Assembly (NCBI RefSeq): GCF_036231905.1
Contig: NZ_JAZARE010000002.1
Span: forward strand, 558,001-622,000
From: CAMLIZ01 sp036231905
GTDB taxonomy: Bacteria > Pseudomonadota > Gammaproteobacteria > Burkholderiales > Burkholderiaceae_C
Direction of reading: 5' to 3'
Length of the DNA: 64,000 nucleotides
Positions 32,766 to 45,128 of the stretch are shown here, piece by piece (the first letter of the stretch is position 1; each line of letters begins with the position of its first letter). The notes under the pieces are model-generated. The model was not told where the DNA came from. It did not search any database and was given only the letters and a program-made list of their open reading frames with translations. The position numbers were made by a program, and so were the translations under genes.

Positions 32766-33954
32766 GGCAAGGGGTCTTCCAAGATGGAACAAGGATACGG
32801 CATGGAACTCTCGGAAGCCGCGCTGCTGGCAGCGGCGCGGCGTGACACAGGTCTCGATCGTTTCGGCGACGAGCGCTTCCTTCCGGCACTGCGCGCGCTG
32901 TTGCGTGCGCTGGCCGAAGAAGCCGATCTGAACGAGTTCGGCACCCGCATCGCATGGGGCCGCACGCTCGGCTCACTGAAGAACCGGCTCTGGAGCCAGG
33001 CCTGCTTCGAAGCGCATCCGCAGATCGTGCAGCGGCCGCTGGCCGCGCCCCTCATCATCGTCGGCCCGCACCGCTCCGGCACCACCCGGCTGCACCGCAT
33101 GCTCGCCTGCGATGCGCGGCTGCAGCACCTGCGCACCTGGGAAGGCATGAACCCGGCGCCGCGTGTCCTGCTCGACGGCAGCGAGCCGCCAGCCGCCCGG
33201 GCCCAGCGCCGCGAGGAGGCCTGCCAGGCGCTGGAGATGCGCCACCGCATGTACCCGGAGTCCTTCGTGATGCACCCCATGCACCCGGACTGGCCGGAGG
33301 AGGAGATGCTGCTGCTGAACCACTCGTTCTGCAGCTTCAGCGCGCTGGGCCTGTACGACATCCCCGGTTACTACCGCTGGTTCCTGCAGGCCGACAAACA
33401 CGGCGCCTACGGCTATATGGCCGACCAGATGAGGCTGGTGGAATGGTCACGTAACACCGCCCCCGGCCGGCGCTGGATCATGAAGAATCCGCAGCACATG
33501 ATGGACCTGGACCTGCTGCTCGCCACCTTCCCGGACGCCAAGCTCGTGTTCACCCACCGCGACCCGGTCAAGACCGTGGGCTCGGTGATGTCGCTGATGT
33601 GGCACTTCGCCGCGCGCCACACCGACCGGCCCTGCCGCGACGGCATCCGCGACACCTGGCTCGACTTCTGTGAGCAGGCGGCCCGGCGTTGCATGCAGTC
33701 GCGCGAAAAAATCGCCCCCGCACAGCAGCTGGACGTGCACTACGATGAGATGAACAAGGACTGGCGTTCGGTGATGCGGCGGATCTACCGCTTCGCCGGC
33801 ATGGACTTCACCCCCGATGCCGAGGCTGCCATGGCCGCCTGGCTGGTGGACAGTGAACAGGAGGCGCGCCATGTGGGACACCGCTATGCGATCGAAGACT
33901 TCGGCATCACGCGCGGCGAGGTGAACGAGCGCATGAAGTTCGTGCGGGACGCCT

Positions 33955-35886
<1,932 letters not shown>

Positions 35887-35934
35887 GAACCGCTCGTCAC
35901 CGGGCTCATTGGTGCACTCTTCGCGCTGCGCGCG

Positions 35935-35951
35935 TTCCCGCCAGGCGGGAA
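35935..35951. terminator. Palindromic hairpin between converging genes
   Basis: TTCCCGCC-a-GGCGGGAA is a perfect 8-bp palindrome in the 93-base gap between the hybrid kinase and the converging C26 peptidase. Runs of CGCG words around it look like degenerate repeat DNA. No T-tract is seen. Confidence 0.45.
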
Positions 35952-35979
35952 TTCGCCTCTTCGGGCGGCCGGGCGAGGC

Positions 35980-36816
35980 TCATACCGCCGATTGCACCCT
36001 GGCCCCGGTGGTCTCGCGCCTTCGCTGTGCACAGGCATTCAGGAAGTCCAGCATCACCGGCGCGCTCGCCAGCAAGGTCTCACGGTCGGCATGGAATTCG
36101 GGATGCCACTGCAGGCCGCGCGCATAGCTGGGCCCGGCCCACTTCACCGCTTCCACGATGCCGTCTTCCGACGAACGCGCCTCCACCTGCAGCCCCTCGC
36201 CCAGCCGGTCGATCGCCTGGTGGTGGATGCTGGTGACACGCAAGGTGCGTTCGGCCGGGTACAGCGCGTCCAGCGCCGAGCCCGGCACCAGCGTCACCTC
36301 GTGATAGAGGTCGTCGTAGAGGTCGTTGTCCACATGCGCCTTGGCGTGCGGCACCTGGGTGGCGATGTCCTGGTAGAGCGTGCCGCCAAAGGCCACGTTG
36401 AGCAGCTGGCAGCCCCGGCAGATGCCGATCACGGGCTTGCGCTGGGCCAGGAACTCGCGGATCAGCGCCAGCTCGTAGCGGTCGCGCACCGGGTCGCCCT
36501 GCCAGCGCGCGTCGATCGGCTGCTGCCCGTAGGACGACGGCGCCACGTCCGCCCCGCCCTGCAGCACCAGCCCGTCGAACACATCCACGTAGCAGCTGAT
36601 CGGCACGGCCCGCTCCACCCGCGCCGACTCGGCATCCACCGCCGGCACCATGAACGCGAGCGCGCCATGGCGGATGATCCAGTGGGCGATCGATTGCTCC
36701 AGGTACTGCAGCCGTTTCTTGCGAAAACCCAGCTCGGGCGGCGGGTCGTGCATCAGGCGTGCCGAAATGCCGATGCGCAACGGGCGATGCCATTCGTCGG
36801 ACTCGGGTCCTGCCAT
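35980..36816 (-). CDS. Gamma-glutamyl-gamma-aminobutyrate hydrolase family (peptidase C26)
   Basis: A 278-residue class I glutamine-amidotransferase-fold hydrolase. The nucleophile is Cys133 in GICRGCQLLNVAFGG; His238 and Glu240 in LQWHPEF complete the triad. DGLVLQGGADVAPS near residue 81 is typical of the PuuD group, which cleaves gamma-glutamyl-GABA in putrescine catabolism. No other puu gene is nearby, so the exact substrate is uncertain. Confidence 0.87.
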   Translation of the reverse strand: MAGPESDEWHRPLRIGISARLMHDPPPELGFRKKRLQYLEQSIAHWIIRHGALAFMVPAVDAESARVERAVPISCYVDVFDGLVLQGGADVAPSSYGQQPIDARWQGDPVRDRYELALIREFLAQRKPVIGICRGCQLLNVAFGGTLYQDIATQVPHAKAHVDNDLYDDLYHEVTLVPGSALDALYPAERTLRVTSIHHQAIDRLGEGLQVEARSSEDGIVEAVKWAGPSYARGLQWHPEFHADRETLLASAPVMLDFLNACAQRRRETTGARVQSAV

Positions 36817-36899
36817 GCGAAAGCTCTCCTGGCAGCCCCGCGGCTGCCCATCGGGTTTTCACCGGCAGTTGGTGTGCCAGCCCGGGTGACCCGGGCAGA

Positions 36900-38243
36900 T
36901 CACCGGGCAGCAGCCGCGTCGCGCGCAGCGGCGGTTTCGCGGGTGTGCAGCACCCGCTGCGGGAACGGGATCTCCACGCCCAGCTGGTTCAGCGTGCGCA
37001 GCAGCTGCAGGTTCACCGCCGAGCGTGCGCTGGCCTGCCCGTTCTCCGGATCGGCGATCCAGAACTGCACCGTCAGCTCCAGCCCGTCGGCGGCAAACTG
37101 GGACAGCTGCACCGCCGGGCCGGGGTCGGCCACCACACGGGGCACCTCGCGCACCGCGGACTCCAGGCGGGGGATCAGCGTGTCCAGGTCGGTGCCGTAG
37201 GCCACCTGCACCACCGTGTTGAGCAGCACCTTGCTGTCGGCCAGCGAGGAGTTTTCCACCCGCTGGGTGATGAGCAGCTCGTTGGGCACGATGGACTCCC
37301 GCCCGTTGAGGGCGCGGATCACGGTGTAGCGGGTGGCGATGTCGGTGATGCGGCCCTCGAAGCCGTCCACCTTCACCATGTCGCCGATGCGCAGCGAGCG
37401 CTCCGCCAGGATCACGAAACCCGACACGTAGTTCGATGCCAGCTTCTGCAGGCCGAAGCCCAGGCCCACGCCGACCGCACCGCCCAACACGCTGAGCGCG
37501 GTGAGGTCGATGCCGGCGGCCGACAGCGCCAGCAGCAGGCCCACGAACAGCAGCAGCGCGCGCACCGCGTTGGCGGCGATCTTGCGCAGCGACAGGTTGC
37601 CGTGGCCCGCGCCCTTGAGCAGCCGCGCCTCGATGGCGGCCGACACCCACAGCACCAGCACCAGCACCAGGCCGGCGGTGATGGTGCCTTCGATGATGCT
37701 GCGCAAGGTGACCTTGGCGCCGCCGACCTTCCAGTGCACGTCCTCCAGCTCGGCCAGCACCGCCGGCAGCGCGCCGGTGAGCCACAGCGCCAGCCACAGC
37801 CACACCAGCCAGGACAGGGTGCGCTCCAGCACACGCACGAACTGCGACTGCGGGAAGGCCACCCGCAGCACCCGCACGCCCAGGCGGATGACCAGCAGCG
37901 ACACCAGGATGGGCAGCGCCAGCTTGAACACCGCGATCGGCACCCCGGCCGCGGCCAGCGCCTGGCGCGCGCCCCAGGCCAGCGCCAGAGCGATCACCGG
38001 GAACAGCACGCCGTCGACCACGCGTTCGCCGAACCAGATGCTGCCCGGCTTGGGTTCGCGCCCGCGCAGCAGGCGCACCACGCCCCAGGCCAGCAGCAGG
38101 CAGGCGATCAGCACAAGGGCTTCGGTGGCGGCGGTGGGCCGCAGCAAGGCGGGCAGCAGGGAGGTGATGGCGTCGGGCGCAGGAAGCATGGCGTTGGACG
38201 AAGCGGACAAAACAATGGCCGGCGAAGCCACGCGAGTATCCAC
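36900..38243 (-). CDS. MscS-type mechanosensitive ion channel
   Basis: A 447-residue membrane protein with about five or six helices before the MscS core. The pore helix region (ALSVLGGAVGVGLGFGLQKL, about 232-251) and the following beta domain (ERSLRIGDMVKVDGFEGRI, TRYTVIRALNGRESIVPNELL) are clear. It would open on membrane tension during osmotic downshock. The start is uncertain: GTG at 38243 has a moderate AGGGAG just upstream; an ATG at 38189 has none but gives a shorter, equally plausible N-terminus. Confidence 0.9.
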   Translation of the reverse strand: MDTRVASPAIVLSASSNAMLPAPDAITSLLPALLRPTAATEALVLIACLLLAWGVVRLLRGREPKPGSIWFGERVVDGVLFPVIALALAWGARQALAAAGVPIAVFKLALPILVSLLVIRLGVRVLRVAFPQSQFVRVLERTLSWLVWLWLALWLTGALPAVLAELEDVHWKVGGAKVTLRSIIEGTITAGLVLVLVLWVSAAIEARLLKGAGHGNLSLRKIAANAVRALLLFVGLLLALSAAGIDLTALSVLGGAVGVGLGFGLQKLASNYVSGFVILAERSLRIGDMVKVDGFEGRITDIATRYTVIRALNGRESIVPNELLITQRVENSSLADSKVLLNTVVQVAYGTDLDTLIPRLESAVREVPRVVADPGPAVQLSQFAADGLELTVQFWIADPENGQASARSAVNLQLLRTLNQLGVEIPFPQRVLHTRETAAARDAAAAR

Positions 38244-38353
38244 TGGCTCCCTGGTGCCACCCGGGCGTCAGCTTCTGGGTGAAAGTCCCCGCGTGGCCGG
38301 CTCACCGCGGTGAGAGACTGGCCCCGCCCCCTTCACCCCGAGAGCCCCGCGCC

Positions 38354-40087
38354 ATGCCCACTGCCCCGACCCCGATCGCCCCGGAATCCCTGGCGCTGCA
38401 GCGCCTGTACCACTGGGAAACCACCGCACCGGATCGTGTGGTGCTCACCCAGCCGGTGCGCGCGGCCGACGGCAGCCTTGAGGTCCAGCACCACACCTGG
38501 CGCCAGCTGATGGACGAGGCGCGCCGCATGGCCGCGCACCTGCAGTCGCGCGGGCTGCCGGCCGGCAGCAAGATCGCGCTGCTGTCGAAGAACTGCGCCC
38601 ACTGGCTGATCGCCGACTTCGCGATCTGGCTCGGCGGATATGTGTCGGTGCCGCTGTACCCCACGCTGGCGGCCGACACCATCCGCCAGATCCTGGAGCA
38701 CAGCGAATCGCAGCTGCTGTTCGTGGGCAAGCTGGACGGCTGGGAGGCGATGAAACCCGGCGTGCCGGCCGGGCTGCCCTGCATCGCGCTGCCGCTGGCC
38801 CCGCCCAATGCCTACGAGCAGTGGGCCGACATCGTGCAGCGCACGCCACCGCTGGCCGGGCATCCGGTGCGCGACGGCGGCGAGCTCTCCACCATCATGT
38901 ACACCTCCGGCACCACCGGCACGCCCAAGGGCGTGATGCACAGCTTTGCCACCTTCGCCTGGGGCATCCAGGCCGGGATGAGCCGGGTGAAGCTGGGCGG
39001 CAACGCACGCATGCTGTCGTACCTGCCGCTGTCGCATGTGGCCGAGCGGGCGCTGGTGGAGCACGGGCTGCTGGCCAACTCCATCCATGTGTTCTTCGCC
39101 GAGTCGCTGGACACCTTTGCCGCGGACCTGCAGCGCGCCCGGCCGACCGTGTTCTTCTCGGTGCCGCGGCTGTGGGTGAAGTTCCAGCAGGGCGTGCATG
39201 CCAAGCTGCCGCCGGCCAAGCTGAAGCGCCTGCTGCGCCTGCCGATCGTGGGCCGCATCGTGCGCAAGAAGGTGCTGGCCGCGCTGGGCCTGGACCAGTG
39301 CACGGTGGCCGCCGGCGGCGCGGCGCCCATGCCCACCGACCTGCTGCAGTGGTATGCCGAGCTCGGCCTGCCGATCCTCGAGGTGTACGGCATGACCGAG
39401 AACTGCGGCGTCTCGCATGCCACGCTGCCCGGCGTGATGCGGCCCGGCACCGTCGGCCTGCCCTATGACGGCGTGGAAAGCCGCATCGACCCGGCCAGCG
39501 GCGAGGTCCAGGTGCGCAGCGCCTGCACCATGCTGGGCTACTTCAAGGAGCCGCAGCTCACGGCCGAAGCGATCACACCCGACGGCTGGCTGCACACCGG
39601 CGACAAGGGCCAGCTCGACGCCGAAGGCAACCTGCGCATCACCGGCCGCGTGAAGGACCTGTTCAAGACGAGCAAGGGCAAGTACGTGGCACCCGCGCCC
39701 ATCGAGGACAAGCTGATGGTGCATGCCGCGGTGGAAGCCTGCTGTGTGACGGGTGCCAACCTGGCGCAGCCGCTGGGCATCGTGCTGCTTTCGCCGGATG
39801 CGGCCCAGCGGGCCATGGCGCCTGCGGGCAGGCAGGCCCTGGAGCAATCGCTGCAGACCCACCTCGACAGCGTGAACGCCCGGCTGGACCCGCATGAACA
39901 GCTCGCCTGCCTGGTGATCGTGACCACGCCCTGGACGGTGGAAAGCGGCTTCATCACGCCCACCTTCAAGGTCAAGCGCAACCGCGTCGAGGAGGTGTAC
40001 GGTGCGCGCTACGAGGCCTGGGAGGCCGAGCGCAGGAAGGTGGTGTGGGGCGAGGCGCTGCAGGCGCCGCTGGCCAAGGCAGCCTGA
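38354..40087 (+). CDS. Acyl-CoA synthetase (AMP-binding, long-chain type)
   Basis: A 577-residue ANL enzyme. The P-loop MYTSGTTGTPKG is near residues 180-191, GMTENCGV near 345, and the hinge TGRVKDLFKTSKGKY near 433. The C-terminal end TPTFKVKRNRVEEVY is typical of long-chain fatty acyl-CoA synthetases. It is shorter than, and distinct from, the ligase in the liv operon. It stands alone between the MscS gene and an amidohydrolase. A longer reading start upstream is unsupported because the protein family begins near the chosen ATG. Confidence 0.87.
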   Translation: MPTAPTPIAPESLALQRLYHWETTAPDRVVLTQPVRAADGSLEVQHHTWRQLMDEARRMAAHLQSRGLPAGSKIALLSKNCAHWLIADFAIWLGGYVSVPLYPTLAADTIRQILEHSESQLLFVGKLDGWEAMKPGVPAGLPCIALPLAPPNAYEQWADIVQRTPPLAGHPVRDGGELSTIMYTSGTTGTPKGVMHSFATFAWGIQAGMSRVKLGGNARMLSYLPLSHVAERALVEHGLLANSIHVFFAESLDTFAADLQRARPTVFFSVPRLWVKFQQGVHAKLPPAKLKRLLRLPIVGRIVRKKVLAALGLDQCTVAAGGAAPMPTDLLQWYAELGLPILEVYGMTENCGVSHATLPGVMRPGTVGLPYDGVESRIDPASGEVQVRSACTMLGYFKEPQLTAEAITPDGWLHTGDKGQLDAEGNLRITGRVKDLFKTSKGKYVAPAPIEDKLMVHAAVEACCVTGANLAQPLGIVLLSPDAAQRAMAPAGRQALEQSLQTHLDSVNARLDPHEQLACLVIVTTPWTVESGFITPTFKVKRNRVEEVYGARYEAWEAERRKVVWGEALQAPLAKAA

Positions 40088-40097
40088 GCCGCCCCCG

Positions 40098-41033
40098 CTA
40101 CACCGAGGCCAGCACCCTCAGGTGCGCCGCCACGCTGCGCGCCAGCGCCCCCAGCGCGTAGCCGCCCTCCAGGCACGAGACGATGCGGCCCTGGGCGTGG
40201 CGGTCGGCCACGGCCTTGATGCGGCGGGTCATCCACTCGTAGTCCGCTTCCACCAGGCCGAGCTGGCCGAGCTCGTCCTCGCGGTGCGCGTCGAAGCCGG
40301 CGGAGATGAACACCATCTGCGGCTTGAAGGCCTCCAGCCGCGGCATCCACATCGCCTCGATCATCTCGCGCACCTCGGCGCCGCGGGTGTAGGGCGGGAT
40401 CGGCAGGTTGACCATGTTGGTGCCCTTGGGCACCGCGCCGCTGTACGGATACAGCGGGTGCTGGAAGATGCTCACCATCAGCACACGCTCGTCGCCGGCG
40501 ATGATGTCCTCGGTGCCGTTGCCGTGGTGCACGTCGAAGTCGACGATGGCCACGCGCTGCAGGCCATGCACGTCCAGCGCATGGCGCGCGGCCACCGCCA
40601 CGTTGTTGAAGAAGCAGAAGCCCATGGCCTGGTCCCGCGTGGCATGGTGGCCCGGCGGACGCACGGCGCAGAAGGCGCTTTCGGCCTCGCCCTGCAGCAC
40701 CGCGTCGGTGGCGGCCACTGCAGCACCCGCGGCGCGCAAGGCGGCGGCCCAGGTGGCCGGGCAGGCCGAGGTGTCGGGGTCGAAGGCCTTGGACCGGCCG
40801 CTGTGCTCCAGCGCCTGCAACGCGTCCCGGATCTCGGCGACGTAGAGCGCATCGTGCGCGCGCGCCAGCTGCTCCGGCGTGGCCAGCGGTGCGTCGCGGT
40901 GGTCCAGCGCCACGTCCAGCCCGGTGGCGCGCAGGTGATCGTTGATCGCGTCCAGCCGCTGCGGGCATTCGGGGTGGCCGGCGCCCATGTCGTGCAGGCG
41001 GCACTCCGGCGGGCTGTAGAACGCAGTGGCCAT
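40098..41033 (-). CDS. Histone deacetylase family amidohydrolase
   Basis: A 311-residue arginase/deacetylase-fold zinc enzyme. Visible are the RPPGHHATRDQAMGF active-site histidine pair (about 124-138), the metal ligands in DFDVHHGNGTED, and SAGFDAHREDELG. Bacterial members act on acetylated polyamines or other amides, or on acetoin-related compounds; which one applies here is unknown. It converges on the acyl-CoA synthetase gene and is divergent from moxR, 26 bases away. Confidence 0.88.
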   Translation of the reverse strand: MATAFYSPPECRLHDMGAGHPECPQRLDAINDHLRATGLDVALDHRDAPLATPEQLARAHDALYVAEIRDALQALEHSGRSKAFDPDTSACPATWAAALRAAGAAVAATDAVLQGEAESAFCAVRPPGHHATRDQAMGFCFFNNVAVAARHALDVHGLQRVAIVDFDVHHGNGTEDIIAGDERVLMVSIFQHPLYPYSGAVPKGTNMVNLPIPPYTRGAEVREMIEAMWMPRLEAFKPQMVFISAGFDAHREDELGQLGLVEADYEWMTRRIKAVADRHAQGRIVSCLEGGYALGALARSVAAHLRVLASV

Positions 41034-41059
41034 GGGAAAACTGGGTTAACGTCGGCCGC

Positions 41060-42019
<960 letters not shown>

Positions 42020-42020
42020 G

Positions 42021-42992
42021 GTGCCGGCCGTGAGGTGGCTGCGGCGCCGCATCCGGCTGTGGTGGACCGGGCGCCACCCGCGCACCGACAGCTGGACGCT
42101 GACGCAAGGCAACATCTACATCGTGCCCAGCAAGGCGGGGCTGGTGTTCGGGCTCACGCTCTTCGTGATGCTGCTGGCCTCCATCAACTACCAGCTCAAC
42201 CTGGGTTACGTGCTCACCTTCCTGCTCGCCGGCAGCGGGCTGATGTCCATGCACATCACGCACCGCACCTTGCGCGGCCTGAGCCTGCACCTGCGCCCGC
42301 CGCAGCCGGTGTTCGCGGGCGAACCGGCGCCGCTGGAGATCGTGGTGCAGAGCGCCGGCCGCGTGAGCCACGGCGTGGGCCTGCGGCTGGACCCGGAGCC
42401 GCCGCCGAAGGTGCCGCTGCGTTCGGTGTGGGTCGACGTGCCGGCGCAGGGGCAGGCGAGCGCGCGCCTGAGCTTCGTGCCGCCGCGGCGCGGGCTGCAT
42501 GCGGTGCCCACCGTGCGGGCCGAAACCCGGTATCCCTTCGGCCTGTTCCGCGCCTGGACCATCTGGCGCCCCGCATCCCAGGTGCTGGCCTACCCCGCGC
42601 CTGAGAAACCGCCCGCGCCCCTGCCCCCCGCGCATGCGGTGGGCGGCGAGGCGTCGCAGTCGCAGCGCAGCGAAGGCGGTGAATTCGAAGGCGTGCGCGC
42701 CTACCAGCGCGGCGACACTCTGCGCCGCATCGTGTGGAAGAAGGTGGCACGCACCGGCGAGCTGGTCAGCCGCGACACCTGCCAGGCCACGCAGCAGGAG
42801 CTCTGGCTGGAGTTCCAGGCGGCCCAGCTGCCCGACAGCGAACGCCGGCTCTCGCGCCTGGCCGCCTGGGTGCTGGTGGCCGAGCAGGCCGGCATGGCGC
42901 ACGGCCTGCGCCTGCCCGGCAAGGAGCTGCCGCCGGGCCATGGTGAATCGCACCGGCGCGCGGCCCTGGAGGCACTGGCACTGTGGCGCTGA
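42021..42992 (+). CDS. DUF58 domain protein
   Basis: A 323-residue protein with two N-terminal transmembrane helices (about 38-75) and a C-terminal DUF58 region, whose core FEGVRAYQRGDTLRRIVWK (about 215-233) is the hallmark. It begins two bases after the moxR stop with GTG (a second GTG at 42030 is possible) and ends 10 bases into the transglutaminase gene. It is the usual link between the MoxR ATPase and the TgpA protein; its activity is not known. Confidence 0.9.
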   Translation: MPAVRWLRRRIRLWWTGRHPRTDSWTLTQGNIYIVPSKAGLVFGLTLFVMLLASINYQLNLGYVLTFLLAGSGLMSMHITHRTLRGLSLHLRPPQPVFAGEPAPLEIVVQSAGRVSHGVGLRLDPEPPPKVPLRSVWVDVPAQGQASARLSFVPPRRGLHAVPTVRAETRYPFGLFRAWTIWRPASQVLAYPAPEKPPAPLPPAHAVGGEASQSQRSEGGEFEGVRAYQRGDTLRRIVWKKVARTGELVSRDTCQATQQELWLEFQAAQLPDSERRLSRLAAWVLVAEQAGMAHGLRLPGKELPPGHGESHRRAALEALALWR

Positions 42993-45121
42993 CCGACGAC
43001 CATCCCGCCGAGCAACAGCCGCGCACCGGCCGGCTGGCCGCCCTGCCCGGCATGGCGCCGCTGCCGCGCTGGCCCGGCTGGCGCCACCTGCCGCGCGATG
43101 CGCGCGACACACTGTTCCTGCTCGGCGTGATCGGCTGGACCATCCTGCCGCACCTGGCCCACCTCGCCTGGTGGTGCAGCCTGCTCGCCGTGCTGGTGCT
43201 GATGTGGCGCGCCCGCCTGGCGCTGGACAACGCGCCGCTGCCCGGCCGCTGGACCCTGATCGGCGTGCTGGCCATGGCGGCCACCTTCACCCTGCTGACC
43301 GAGCGCACGCTGCTGGGCAAGGAAGCCGGCGTGACCATGCTGGTGCTGCTGATGGTGCTGAAGACGCTGGAGCTGCGCGCACGCCGCGATGCGCTGGTGG
43401 TGTTCTTCCTCGGCTTCTTCCTGGTGCTCACCAACTTCCTGTATTCGCAGTCCATCGCGGTGGCCGCCGCGATGCTGGTGTCGGTATGGGGCCTGCTCAC
43501 CGCGCTGGTGCTGGCGCACATGCCGGTGGGCCAGCCCAGCCTGCGCCAGGCCGGTTGGCTGTCCGCCCGCGCGGCGATGCTGGGCGCGCCGGTGATGGTG
43601 GTGTTGTTCGTGCTGTTCCCGCGCATCGGCCCGCTCTGGGGCCTGCCGCAGGACGCCGGCGCCAGGACCGGCCTGTCGGGCACCATGCGCATGGGTGGCG
43701 TGGCCGAGATCGCCAACGACGACAGCATCGCCTTCCGCATCCGCTTCCACGGCCCGCCGCCGGCGCCGCAAGCGCTGTACTTCCGCGGGCCGGTGCTCAG
43801 CCGCTTCGACGGCACCGAATGGAAGCGGATGGAATCCAGCTTCCCGCCCGACTGGCAGCTGCACGCCGACCTGCGGGTGCAAGGCGAACCGGTGGCCTAT
43901 GAGATGACGCTGGAGCCGTCGCGCCTGACCACCCTGCCGCTGCTGGAAGCCACGCCGCCCCAGGCCGACGCGGCACCCGGGGTGCCACCGGGCTGGCGCG
44001 CGATGCCGCGCAACGAACTGGAGTGGACGGTCGATCGCCCGATCACCGAACGGCTGCGTTTCGAGGCCCGTGCCTGGCTGCGCTTCCAGCATGGGCCCAG
44101 CGAGCGCGCCTGGGGCCTGCGCGACCACGTGAACCTGCCACCGGGCTACAACCCGCGCATGCTGCAGTGGGCCGCGCAGCTGCGCAAGGACCCGCGTTTT
44201 GCGCGAGCCAACGGCGACACCCTGGCGGGAATGCTGCTCAACGAGATCCGCACCGGCAACTTCGTCTACACCCTGTCGCCGGGCGAATACGGGCGCGACG
44301 CGGTGGACGAGTTCTGGTTCGACCGGCGCATCGGCTTCTGCGAGCACTACGCCGCCTCCTTCGTGGTCGCAATGCGCGCACTCGGCATTCCGGCCCGCGT
44401 GGTCACCGGCTACCAGGGCATGGACCCGGCGCCGGTGGACGGTTACTGGATCGTGCGCCAGAGCCATGCCCATGCCTGGGCCGAATACTGGCAGCCCGGG
44501 CGCGGCTGGGTGCGCACCGACCCCACCGCCGCCGTGGCGCCCGAGCGCGTGGTGCAAAGCCGCAGCCTGGAGCCCAGCCGCGGCCTGGTGGCCGACGCCA
44601 TCAGCAACATGAGCCCGGAAACGCTGGCGCGCCTGCGCCGTATGTGGGAGGGCATGAACAACCGCTGGAACCAGTGGGTGCTGGGTTATTCGCGCACCCA
44701 GCAGTTCAGCCTGATGGAACGCATGGGCGTGCGCTCCCCCAGCTGGGCCGACCTCGGGCTGGTGCTCATCTGGCTGGGCAGCGCCGCCGCGCTGGCCGGC
44801 GCGCTCTGGGCCCTGTGGGACAGGCATCGGCAGGACCCGTGGCAGCGCCTGCAGTCGCGTGTGTTGCAGCGCCTGCGCCGCCTGGACGTGCCGGCCGAGC
44901 CGCACCATCCGCCACGCACGCTGGCCAGCCAGGTGCGCCAAGCCCTGGGCGAAGCCGGCACGGTGCTGTCGCTGCAGCTCGACGCGCTGGACCGCCTGCG
45001 TTATGCGCCCGGCGCGGTGCAGCGGCCGCAGCCGGCCTGGTGGCGCGGTTTTGCACGCGAGGCTGCGCGCCTGCAAGCGCAGCGCCCCGCGAAGCCGGGG
45101 CCCCGGATGCGCTCGCGATAA
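42983..45121 (+). CDS. tgpA: TgpA-type membrane transglutaminase-like protein
   Basis: A 712-residue inner-membrane protein. Residues about 50-215 carry several transmembrane helices (DUF3488), followed by a periplasmic transglutaminase-like core and a last helix near residues 590-615 with a DUF4129-like tail. The catalytic triad is intact and has the spacing known from Pseudomonas TgpA: Cys453 (RIGFCEHYA), His497 (HAHAWAEYW) and Asp513 (RTDPTAAV). It is the third gene of the MoxR-DUF58 operon. The start is a GTG that overlaps the DUF58 stop. Confidence 0.9.
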   Translation: MALTDDHPAEQQPRTGRLAALPGMAPLPRWPGWRHLPRDARDTLFLLGVIGWTILPHLAHLAWWCSLLAVLVLMWRARLALDNAPLPGRWTLIGVLAMAATFTLLTERTLLGKEAGVTMLVLLMVLKTLELRARRDALVVFFLGFFLVLTNFLYSQSIAVAAAMLVSVWGLLTALVLAHMPVGQPSLRQAGWLSARAAMLGAPVMVVLFVLFPRIGPLWGLPQDAGARTGLSGTMRMGGVAEIANDDSIAFRIRFHGPPPAPQALYFRGPVLSRFDGTEWKRMESSFPPDWQLHADLRVQGEPVAYEMTLEPSRLTTLPLLEATPPQADAAPGVPPGWRAMPRNELEWTVDRPITERLRFEARAWLRFQHGPSERAWGLRDHVNLPPGYNPRMLQWAAQLRKDPRFARANGDTLAGMLLNEIRTGNFVYTLSPGEYGRDAVDEFWFDRRIGFCEHYAASFVVAMRALGIPARVVTGYQGMDPAPVDGYWIVRQSHAHAWAEYWQPGRGWVRTDPTAAVAPERVVQSRSLEPSRGLVADAISNMSPETLARLRRMWEGMNNRWNQWVLGYSRTQQFSLMERMGVRSPSWADLGLVLIWLGSAAALAGALWALWDRHRQDPWQRLQSRVLQRLRRLDVPAEPHHPPRTLASQVRQALGEAGTVLSLQLDALDRLRYAPGAVQRPQPAWWRGFAREAARLQAQRPAKPGPRMRSR

Positions 45122-45128
45122 TGGCCCG